DNA of 5,344 nucleotides. It comes from JBGPMO01 sp041487075. GTDB lineage: Bacteria > Patescibacteriota > Minisyncoccia > UBA6257 > 1-14-0-10-40-38. Where the stretch lies: positions 1-5,344 of the forward strand of contig JBGPMO010000045.1 of assembly GCA_041487075.1 (NCBI GenBank), in the 5' to 3' direction. The position numbers and the translations under genes are program-made. Shown in pieces: positions 1 to 5,344 of the stretch. How positions within the stretch are numbered: the first letter of the stretch is position 1; every line of letters begins with the position of its first letter. Under the pieces are notes generated by a model, which was given only the letters and a program-made list of their open reading frames with translations, ran no database searches and had not been told where the DNA came from.

Positions 1-2230
1 CGCCGGCTTTGACTTCGGCGCCCACACGGATAATCCCGATCTCATCCAAATTCTTCAGTTTCTCTTCAGAAACATTTGGAATGTCCGGGGTGGTCATCTC
101 TGGGCCAAGCTTCGTATCACGCACGTCGCAATCAAATTCCTCAATATGAATAGAGGTAAAACGGTCGTCTTCCACCACCCGTTCGGAAACAATAATGGCG
201 TCCTCAAAATTTGCACCTTCCCAAGAAAGGAACGCGACGAGAAGATTTTGGCCAAGCGCCAATACCCCGTTATCAATGGACGGCCCGTCCGCTAACACCT
301 GTTTCTTTTTCACCTTATCCCCTTTTGCGACGAGCGGCCGCTGTGAAATGCAGGTAAATTGATTTGAACGCTTAAATTTTATTAACGGATAGGTTTTCGT
401 CTTCCCGGATTTAGTCTTTACAATAATATGACGGGCGTCTGCCTCGTGAATCGTACCGTCCTCAGAAGCAGTAATAAGGTAACCGGAATCCATAGCCACC
501 TGTTCTTCAAGGCCGGTTCCCACATACGGAGCTTCCGGGCGAACAGAGACCACCGCCTGCCGCTGCATGTTCGCGCCCATCGCCGCGCGGCTCGCATCAT
601 TGTGCACGAGGAATGGAATAAGACATGTTGCAATTGATACCGCTTGATGCGGCGCAATATCAATAAGCGTTAATTCATCTCGCCGGCAGGTCCCCGGCTT
701 TCCGTGAATACGCGCTTCAACAATTTCTTCCTGAATGTTGCCCTCGCTTGTAAACTTAACTCCACCGTGCGCTATCTTATGCTTTTCTTCTTCAAGGGCA
801 TCAAGCCATACAATTTCTTTCGTGATGATGCCATGTTTCACAATCGCATAAGGAGTCTCTAAAAATCCAAGCTCATTCAAACGAACTGAACTTGCAAGAT
901 AATTAATAAGCCCGATGTTCGCGCCTTCCGGCGTTTGAATGGGGCAAATACGCCCATAGTGCGAACTGTGAACATCGCGCACTTCGAAACCGGCCCGTTC
1001 ACGCGTGAGCCCGCCAGGACCCATAGCCGAGATGCGGCGCTTATGCTCAACCTCGGCGAGCGGATTCACTTGGTCCATAAACTGGGAAAGCTGGGAGGAA
1101 ACAAAAAAGTCGCGAACGACCGAGATCAGGGGCCGCGCATTCACGAGCTGTACCGAGCTTAAGGTATTAATATCGAACGTTGACATCCGATCCTGAATAA
1201 TACGGCGCATGCGCTGGAGCCCAATCCGGAGACGAGATTGGATAAGTTCGCCGACCGGCCGCACGCGGCGATTCCCTAAGTGATCAATATCATCCGGCTC
1301 AGAGGCAAGATCATTATTTAAGCGGATAATTTCCCGCACGATTGAAATCAAGTCTTCAAGGGTTAAAAGCCGGCTTCCCCGATCTGCCTTTTCGGCGTGT
1401 CCGAAGCGTTGATTTATCTTAAAGCGGCCAACGGCAGAGAGATCATAGCGATCAGGGCGCTGAAACATAGAATCAATCAAGCTCTTCATATTTTCAAGAC
1501 TCGCGAGGTCGCCCGGCCGGATCCGTTTATAAATCTCGAGGTATGAATCGTCTTGATTTTTCGCCGCGTCCTTTTTGAGAGTCGCCGCAAGATATTTTAT
1601 GAGGCCCGTATCAATATCGGCGAAGTCTTTCATCCCAGTCTCATCTTTCCAGCCAAAGATACGGAGCAAATCCGTCACTGCTGTTTTCCGACGACGATCA
1701 ATCTTAACGCCGATAAAACCATCGGAGTCAGTTTCGAATTCAAGCCAGACCCCGCGGTTCGGAATAACCTTTGCGCCGAATAATTTCCGCCCGCGCAAAA
1801 GATTCGCGCTAAAGTAAACGCCGGCCGAACGAATAAGCTGTGAAATAACAACACGCTCAACACCGTTGATAATAAAGGTGCCTCGTGCGGTCATAATGGG
1901 GAAATCGCCCAAGTACACTTCCTGCTCCTTTGTTTCGTTCGTACGGTGATTCGTAAGCCGAAGTTTTACCCGAAGCGGCGCCTCGAAAGTCAGGTCCTTA
2001 AGCTTCGAGTATTCCTCGTCATATTTTGGCTCATCAAAATAATAATCGAGGAAATGAAGTTCAAGGTCTTTACCGGTGTAATCTTTTATCGGAGAGATTT
2101 CTGCGAAAAGCTCCTTGATGCCGACTTCGCGAAACCATCGATAAGAATTAACCTGAAGTTCGGCAAGATGAAACGGCTCCACAAGGGGGCCGGGGTGTGT
2201 TGAAAAGAGTTTTGTTGGCAATTTTTGCAT
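1..2230 (-). CDS. rpoB: DNA-directed RNA polymerase subunit beta, N-terminal 743 codons (partial at left edge)
   Basis: This is the beta subunit of RNA polymerase, which forms one side of the active-site cleft and the rifampicin pocket. Translation from ATG at 2230 is open to the window edge, so the C-terminal part (hybrid-binding lysines, clamp region) is missing. Visible landmarks are LEIYKRIRPGD (about residues 231-241), SSQLSQFMDQ (378-387), HKRRISAMGPGGLTRERAGF (396-415), CPIQTPEGANIGLI (429-442), MGANMQRQAV (551-560) and ANFEDAIIVSERVV, where E676/D677 match E. coli E813/D814. The N-terminal half is compact: residue 377 aligns with E. coli 507, so the E. coli lobe insertion is absent. 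The pocket residues Q383, F384, D386, H396, R399, S401, N438 and I442 are kept, with M403 at E. coli L533. No Shine-Dalgarno precedes the ATG, only a T-rich tract. The gene follows mltG by 77 bases and probably has its own promoter. Identity is certain from motif order. Confidence 0.98.
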   Translation of the reverse strand, partial: MQKLPTKLFSTHPGPLVEPFHLAELQVNSYRWFREVGIKELFAEISPIKDYTGKDLELHFLDYYFDEPKYDEEYSKLKDLTFEAPLRVKLRLTNHRTNETKEQEVYLGDFPIMTARGTFIINGVERVVISQLIRSAGVYFSANLLRGRKLFGAKVIPNRGVWLEFETDSDGFIGVKIDRRRKTAVTDLLRIFGWKDETGMKDFADIDTGLIKYLAATLKKDAAKNQDDSYLEIYKRIRPGDLASLENMKSLIDSMFQRPDRYDLSAVGRFKINQRFGHAEKADRGSRLLTLEDLISIVREIIRLNNDLASEPDDIDHLGNRRVRPVGELIQSRLRIGLQRMRRIIQDRMSTFDINTLSSVQLVNARPLISVVRDFFVSSQLSQFMDQVNPLAEVEHKRRISAMGPGGLTRERAGFEVRDVHSSHYGRICPIQTPEGANIGLINYLASSVRLNELGFLETPYAIVKHGIITKEIVWLDALEEEKHKIAHGGVKFTSEGNIQEEIVEARIHGKPGTCRRDELTLIDIAPHQAVSIATCLIPFLVHNDASRAAMGANMQRQAVVSVRPEAPYVGTGLEEQVAMDSGYLITASEDGTIHEADARHIIVKTKSGKTKTYPLIKFKRSNQFTCISQRPLVAKGDKVKKKQVLADGPSIDNGVLALGQNLLVAFLSWEGANFEDAIIVSERVVEDDRFTSIHIEEFDCDVRDTKLGPEMTTPDIPNVSEEKLKNLDEIGIIRVGAEVKAG

Positions 2231-2281
2231 AAAAAAAGATAAAAAACCGCCCGCCGTAAAGACGATTGATTTTTATGAGGT
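2231..2281 (-). promoter_or_regulatory. rpoB 5' leader with pyrimidine-rich start region
   Basis: If the promoter upstream is used, rpoB has a leader of about 50 bases. It contains a G-rich stretch followed by a T6 run, then ATC and a T7 run that abuts the ATG. No AGGAGG-like sequence lies within the usual 5-10 bases of the start. I found no complementary partner for the G-rich stretch, so it is not a normal terminator or attenuator hairpin. Initiation on an unstructured U-rich leader, for example via ribosomal protein S1, is an inference. Confidence 0.4.
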
Positions 2282-2287
2282 ATTAAG

Positions 2288-2316
2288 ATATTAGCAGATC
2301 ATAATTGCTAATGCAA
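2288..2316 (-). promoter_or_regulatory. putative sigma70-type promoter of rpoB
   Basis: On the minus strand TTGCAT (2316-2311) is followed after exactly 17 bases by TAATAT (2293-2288), and TGC directly precedes the -10 box, giving an extended -10 element. Matches to consensus are 3 of 6 at -35 and 4 of 6 at -10. The -35 box is formed by the last two sense codons of mltG (Leu-His). Start of transcription would fall near 2281, about 50 bases before the rpoB ATG. Spacing and the TG motif are good, but AT-rich sequence makes chance matches common. Confidence 0.45.
2290..2312. repeat. 7-bp inverted repeat across the mltG stop and rpoB promoter
   Basis: ATTAGCA at 2290-2296 and TGCTAAT at 2306-2312 are perfect inverted copies separated by 9 bases. 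The arms cover the mltG stop codon, the 17-bp promoter spacer, and the inner edges of the proposed -35 and -10 boxes. It could be an operator for a dimeric regulator or a weak hairpin ending the mltG message. The stem is AT-rich and no T-run follows at once on the minus strand, so a strong intrinsic terminator is unlikely. Confidence 0.5.
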
Positions 2317-3306
2317 GTACCGTGCCTGCTTTGCGCGATGATCCTCAAATGTCTCGGAAAAAAAGGTCTTTCCCGTTGCCGGATCAGTAAGATAATACAA
2401 GTAAGAAGAGCTGCGCGGGGCAAGCGCTGCACGGATTGCGTCAATGCCGGGATTAGTAATGGGGGTCACGGGTAATCCTCGATTGATATACGTATTATAA
2501 GGAGATTTTAATGCAAAAGATTCTTTTGTCAAAAGACAGCCATCGAAGTGACCGGCACAGGTGGCATACGAAACTGAAGCATCGATTTGGAGCGGCATGC
2601 CGATGGAAAGGCGCCTTTCAATAATGCCTGCAACCAGCTTCCGATCAACGTCACTCGCCACCTCACGTTCAAGTAGTGAAGCGATGATGAGCGTTCGATA
2701 TTCATTTTTACTCTGCTCTTTCGCTCCCCGAGAAAGAAAAGGCTCGGCCTTCTTGGTAAAATTATCAAGAAATTGCGCCACGATATCATGAGGAACAGTA
2801 CCGGGAATAATCTGATAGGTATCGGGGAACAGAAAACCTTCGAGCGATGTTTTGTCTTTTAAGAACGGGTAGCGTTCAATAAAATTTTGAGGCGCAATGC
2901 CCGTGAGTTCCCCCTGCCCGAGAAGCCCGAAGGTTACTAGGTCAGCCTCGATATCGGAAAGTGAACGGCCTTCCTGAATAAGAAATGAAATGGGCACCGG
3001 GCCTTCTACGAGGCGCTCGGTAACCGAAGCGATATTCGTTGCACGCGGAAACGAATAGATGCCTGGTTTCAGACGATGTGCCGCGCCTGAAAGAAACGCG
3101 TAAAATTTAAAAAAGCCCGCTGAACGAATAACGCCTTCCTTCATAAGGACCGTCGCAATATCAGAAATTCCGCTCCCTGGGTCGATCTGAACACGAAGTT
3201 CATGAACGAGAGAGGGGGGAGCGGCAAAAACCGAATACAGAAATACTAAGGCAAAACATACTGAGCCAACCACTACGATATAGGTTCGTATCATCTGTTG
3301 TTTCAT
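2308..3306 (-). CDS. mltG: endolytic peptidoglycan transglycosylase MltG (YceG family)
   Basis: MltG cleaves glycan strands inside the chain close to the membrane, releasing or terminating newly made strands, and so works with glycan polymerases. The protein has 332 residues, close to E. coli MltG. Residues 8-28 form one membrane helix after a short basic N terminus. Residues about 36-105 look like the LysM-like domain. The lytic domain carries LEGFLFPDTYQI (155-166), IIASLLEREVAS (207-218) with E213 aligning to the E. coli catalytic Glu218, RRLSIGMPLQID (231-242), SPYNTY (268-273), GLPVTPITNPG (277-287) and a C-terminal LYYLTDPATGKTFF segment. All expected motifs are intact. An unusual pair, C250 and C257, sits in a loop after the SVSYA segment and could form a disulfide. 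The start lies 15 bases after the rodA stop, so the two are probably co-transcribed. No Shine-Dalgarno is visible. A second in-frame ATG at codon 5 is equally unsupported; the first is preferred for spacing. Confidence 0.96.
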   Translation of the reverse strand: MKQQMIRTYIVVVGSVCFALVFLYSVFAAPPSLVHELRVQIDPGSGISDIATVLMKEGVIRSAGFFKFYAFLSGAAHRLKPGIYSFPRATNIASVTERLVEGPVPISFLIQEGRSLSDIEADLVTFGLLGQGELTGIAPQNFIERYPFLKDKTSLEGFLFPDTYQIIPGTVPHDIVAQFLDNFTKKAEPFLSRGAKEQSKNEYRTLIIASLLEREVASDVDRKLVAGIIERRLSIGMPLQIDASVSYATCAGHFDGCLLTKESFALKSPYNTYINRGLPVTPITNPGIDAIRAALAPRSSSYLYYLTDPATGKTFFSETFEDHRAKQARYLH

Positions 3307-3335
3307 AAAAGATGAGGAGATTTAAAAAGATGAGG
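3307..3335. repeat. 11-bp direct repeat at the rodA-mltG junction
   Basis: AAAAGATGAGG occurs at 3307-3317 and again at 3325-3335, an exact 18-base period. On the coding (minus) strand each copy reads CCTCATCTTTT. The first copy encodes part of the RodA tail (Thr-Ser-Ser-Phe) and is directly followed by the stop TAA. The second copy is the whole upstream contact region of mltG and is directly followed by ATG. It looks like a short tandem duplication that created the spacer and gives mltG a pyrimidine-rich start region. Confidence 0.75.
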
Positions 3336-4404
3336 TTGCGGCAATACTCTGAATGATGCCGACAAGCATTGCCTTCGTCAAGAGACTCGATCCCCCATAG
3401 GAAAGAAAGGGAAACGTCACGCCGACAACGGGAAGAAGCCCCAAATTGGAGCCAACGTTAAATATAAACTCGGTAAGAAAAAGAATCGCGGTCCCGAGGC
3501 ACATAAATTGAGAGAAATTATCCTCGCTCTTCAATCCAAGCCGTATGATGCGAAGAACGAGAAAAAGGAATGCGCCTGATATAAAGAGAATTCCGATCAA
3601 TCCCCATTCCTCGGCGATAGTCGCAAAAATAAAATCAGTCGCTGGTTCAGTTAAATATCCAAGCTGTGTTTGTGTGCCCTGCCGGAATCCCTTTCCCCAT
3701 AAGCCGCCTGAACCGATGGCGATTTTTGCCTGACTGACGCTGTAGTTGATCCCAAGCGGGTCATAATTGGGATTAAAAAAACCAAAGACGCGTTCTTTTT
3801 GATATGGCGCCAGTGCAAAATTCCAAGCCAGTATTCCTACTATCAGAAAAGTAAGTAACCCAAAAGCAAGATGCCTCCAACGAATACCGGAAACGAGAAG
3901 AAAACCAATCCACACCCCTCCCATTACCATTGCTGACCCCCAGTCGGGCTCGAGAAACACGAGCCCAGCAGGAAGAGCAACATATACAAAACTTTTGAAA
4001 AGCGTTCCGAGGTGAGCGATACCGATATGCCGCCGTGCCAAATAGTAGGCAAGGATCCAGATTAAAGCGACTTTTCCGAATTCCGCCGGTTGAAATCGCA
4101 AAGGCCCAAGAACGAACCAACCCCGAGAATGTCTGATAATCGGCGCGAAAAAGAGAGCACTCGCAAGAAGCGCTAAAGAAAGTATATAAACCCCGAACGC
4201 CACCAATCGATAGCTCATAAGAGCACGAAGATCAATACTCGCAAGAACAAAAATGAAAGCGAATGCGGCAATAAACCACATCAATTGAATAAGGAAGAGC
4301 TCTCTTGCAGAACTTGCGATGCCAATCAAACTCCCTGCCGCAAGAAAAAAAAGAGAACCATAGAGCAGCCAATCTTGGCGCCGCAGACGTGCAAAAAAAT
4401 TCAT
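3322..4404 (-). CDS. rodA: rod-shape SEDS peptidoglycan glycosyltransferase RodA
   Basis: RodA polymerises lipid II into glycan strands during lateral wall growth and normally pairs with a class B penicillin-binding protein such as PBP2. The 360-residue protein is almost entirely hydrophobic and fits ten membrane helices, the first at about 12-30 and the last at about 336-355. Family motifs are FQPAEFGK (104-111), LEPDWGSAMV (151-160), a long extracytoplasmic loop at about 198-262, YLTEPATDFIFATIAEE (250-266) with D257 matching the catalytic Asp262 of E. coli RodA, and PFLSYGGSS (332-340). The TDFIF form favours RodA over FtsW, although the two are hard to separate by sequence alone. The ATG is 3 bases after the stop of the upstream gene and has no Shine-Dalgarno, so translation is probably coupled. 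No mreB, mreC or PBP2 gene is in the window. Confidence 0.95.
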   Translation of the reverse strand: MNFFARLRRQDWLLYGSLFFLAAGSLIGIASSARELFLIQLMWFIAAFAFIFVLASIDLRALMSYRLVAFGVYILSLALLASALFFAPIIRHSRGWFVLGPLRFQPAEFGKVALIWILAYYLARRHIGIAHLGTLFKSFVYVALPAGLVFLEPDWGSAMVMGGVWIGFLLVSGIRWRHLAFGLLTFLIVGILAWNFALAPYQKERVFGFFNPNYDPLGINYSVSQAKIAIGSGGLWGKGFRQGTQTQLGYLTEPATDFIFATIAEEWGLIGILFISGAFLFLVLRIIRLGLKSEDNFSQFMCLGTAILFLTEFIFNVGSNLGLLPVVGVTFPFLSYGGSSLLTKAMLVGIIQSIAATSSF

Positions 4405-4407
4405 ATA

Positions 4408-5175
4408 TTAACGCAGGGCTGTCGCTGAAACCGTAACCAAGTCGCGGGTAAGAATCGAAAGTTGAATATCGGGTACCGTGACTTCAAACGGACGCTCTTC
4501 CTGCGGAGCAAGCGATTCAAGACGGGTTCCTGAAACGCCGATGGGTCCCCCTTGATAAGTAGCGATAACCGCCGTGACAAAAAGTTCACGAAGCGCATAC
4601 GGATTTTCATTCACGAGAACTCCCGAAATCACCGCTTGCCGTTTTTTTTGATCGAGTACAGTTTTTACTTCCCGCACTTGGATAGACGGCTTTCCAAATT
4701 CAGAAGCCCCCCGCCACGAAAGATTACTCACCGAGACGCGCGCCATCACCGCGGAGAGGGCGGGAATATCGAGCCCCGGCTCTGCTACGGTTTTAATTTC
4801 ACTCGCATAGATAAACGATTCCCGTACAACAGAAGTTGTAGTTGCTCCGTTCCCGTTAAAAAAAGTAAGGGTGTAAGTAAAGTGATCCGCGCCATAACCG
4901 GGGTTTACATTCCTCATCTCAATAAGCGTTGAGGTTTTGTCTCCGGGAAGGTGAAAAAGCTTTATTGAAGCAACCTGAAGCGGAACGAGCCGCTTCACTT
5001 CGCAGGGTATGCACTCTCCGCCGCAATCCACTCCTTGTTCTCCCCCATTTTTACGATTGTCAAAACACGAGGGCGCCGGCTGAAGAAAAAAAAGATACAA
5101 TCCATAGCCGATGCCAGTGAAAATGGCTGTATAAAAAATGCCGTAGATGAATTGTTTTACAACGCGATGAGGCAT
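4408..5175 (-). CDS. membrane-anchored four-cysteine protein with tandem beta-rich domains, unknown function
   Basis: I do not recognise a named family for the full protein of 255 residues. The N terminus (MPHRVVKQ) is followed by one membrane helix at about 9-31; the basic residues before it predict that the rest lies outside the cell. Just after the helix comes C37-x13-C51-x3-C55-x2-C58 with acidic residues D39, E46 and D50 and a DCGG core, a pattern I associate with secreted bacterial proteins. Residues about 62-255 look beta-rich and appear duplicated: NVNP at 89-92 and NENP at 189-192 are exactly 100 residues apart, with hydrophobic patterns that align around them. The second copy (VSGVLVNENP style, then a proline- and Glu-containing segment) resembles FxLYD or LEA-like beta-sandwich domains. 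An in-frame TAA lies 6 bases upstream of the ATG, which fixes the start. The gene is 3 bases from rodA, suggesting a role at the cell wall, which is inference. Confidence 0.88.
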   Translation of the reverse strand: MPHRVVKQFIYGIFYTAIFTGIGYGLYLFFLQPAPSCFDNRKNGGEQGVDCGGECIPCEVKRLVPLQVASIKLFHLPGDKTSTLIEMRNVNPGYGADHFTYTLTFFNGNGATTTSVVRESFIYASEIKTVAEPGLDIPALSAVMARVSVSNLSWRGASEFGKPSIQVREVKTVLDQKKRQAVISGVLVNENPYALRELFVTAVIATYQGGPIGVSGTRLESLAPQEERPFEVTVPDIQLSILTRDLVTVSATALR

Positions 5176-5183
5176 GTGCCTTT

Positions 5184-5189
5184 AGTATA
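5184..5189 (-). promoter_or_regulatory. possible -10 box giving a near-leaderless mRNA for the wall operon
   Basis: TATACT on the minus strand matches 5 of 6 bases of the -10 consensus and ends 8 bases before the ATG of the unknown gene. The expected start of transcription is the A at 5177, leaving a leader of only about two bases. No good -35 box is found at 16-18 bases upstream and there is no TGn extension. AAAGG at 5183-5179 could instead act as a weak Shine-Dalgarno, but with only 3 bases to the ATG it is too close. Confidence 0.3.
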
Positions 5190-5210
5190 CAACAAAAATC
5201 CCGCCCAGCA

Positions 5211-5344
5211 CTTTGAACTCCCGGCAAAACCCTACTTTCCCCACCGCCGAAACGGCAAGTATCATCGGTGCAATAAGCTTTCACTTCTCTGTTCGGAATG
5301 GGAAGAGGTGGGTCACCTACTGCTCAATCACCGGAAGATCAAAG
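5211..5344 (-). other. extended terminal stem flanking 5S rRNA (processing stem)
   Basis: The minus-strand segments 5344-5328 and 5227-5211 pair over 17 positions with three G-U pairs and one U-U mismatch. The inner ten pairs are helix I of mature 5S rRNA. The outer CTTTGA/TCAAAG six-bp stem lies beyond the expected mature ends and would hold both termini together in the precursor, as in substrates of 5S maturation nucleases. The window stops at the outer edge of this stem, so a longer stem cannot be excluded. Confidence 0.7.
5218..5337 (-). rRNA. rrf: 5S ribosomal RNA
   Basis: The minus strand carries the 5S core: ACCCACCTCTTCCCATTCCG, then GAACAGAGAAGTGAAAGC, GATGATACTTGCCG and GGGGAAAGTAGGG, aligning base by base with E. 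coli 5S in loops A to E. The mature ends were placed by matching helix I (CTTCCGGTGA with TTGCCGGGAG), giving 120 bases, the usual bacterial length. 5S rRNA is part of the central protuberance of the large subunit. Only 7 bases precede it here, so whether a 23S gene lies upstream cannot be seen. It is on the same strand as the protein genes and ends 42 bases before the first ATG, with no convincing terminator between. Confidence 0.96.

Noticed and set aside
1946..2203. Plus-strand open frame of 85 codons within rpoB
   Set aside because: It is antisense to clearly conserved rpoB coding sequence and its product shows no plausible protein pattern.
1..2230. Possible reassigned TGA codon as in some CPR lineages
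   Set aside because: No in-frame TGA is needed in rpoB or in the other genes; tryptophans use TGG and stops are TAA or TAG.
2231..2260. G-rich stretch plus T-runs before rpoB as an intrinsic terminator or attenuator
   Set aside because: There is no C-rich partner upstream to form a stem, and the T-runs abut the rpoB start codon.
3314..3320. GAGGAGA resembling a Shine-Dalgarno at the rodA-mltG junction
   Set aside because: It is on the plus strand, whereas the genes read from the minus strand, where the sequence is TCTCCTC.
3773..4120. Minus-strand open frame of 115 codons inside rodA
   Set aside because: It lies in another frame of a gene with all RodA motifs intact; its product lacks membrane helices or motifs.
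4552..4932. Plus-strand open frame of 126 codons
   Set aside because: It is wholly antisense to the membrane-anchored unknown protein, has no recognisable motif or membrane segment, and its composition looks like a reverse-frame shadow.
5060..5284. Minus-strand open frame overlapping the 5S gene
   Set aside because: It starts within the 5S rRNA sequence and continues in another frame of the unknown gene, so it is a chance frame.
1..5344. Mobile element, CRISPR array, tRNA, riboswitch or defence system
   Set aside because: No transposase, spaced repeat, cloverleaf or conserved aptamer was seen; the space outside genes is under 150 bases in total.

Overview
This window reads as an ordinary bacterial chromosome segment in which every supported gene lies on the minus strand. 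In transcription order, from the right edge leftwards, they are: 5S rRNA, a small membrane-anchored protein of unknown function, RodA (SEDS peptidoglycan glycosyltransferase), MltG (endolytic lytic transglycosylase), and the first 743 codons of rpoB (RNA polymerase beta subunit), which runs off the left edge. Nothing convincing is encoded on the plus strand. No stretch longer than 77 bases lacks a gene.

The likely source is an uncultured bacterium of the Patescibacteria/CPR type, perhaps Parcubacteria-like. This is inferred from remembered family resemblance: a compact beta subunit lacking the E. coli lobe insertion, a QTPEG instead of ETPEG motif in beta, and a membrane-anchored protein with a CxD...DCGGxCxxC motif. 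Two further points fit but do not prove it: no start codon has a well-placed Shine-Dalgarno sequence, and rpoB does not follow rplJ/rplL. No search could be run, so the phylum is tentative. Stops seen are TAA and TAG. No in-frame TGA is needed, so the standard bacterial code fits.

The three middle genes are tightly packed (gaps of 3 and 15 bases) and probably form one transcript for cell-wall elongation. RodA polymerises lipid II into glycan strands and MltG cleaves nascent strands near the membrane. The upstream protein of 255 residues has one N-terminal membrane helix, a four-cysteine motif and what looks like a tandem pair of about 100-residue beta-rich domains outside the cell. It is a candidate accessory factor. 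The rpoB gene appears to have its own promoter, with its -35 box inside the last two codons of mltG and overlapped by a 7-bp inverted repeat.

The most useful items for follow-up are the internal duplication in the unknown protein and its linkage to rodA-mltG, the inverted repeat on the putative rpoB promoter, the pyrimidine-rich SD-less start regions, the near-leaderless arrangement before the unknown gene, and the lack of a clear terminator between 5S rRNA and the wall genes. I see no mobile element, CRISPR array, tRNA or defence system.
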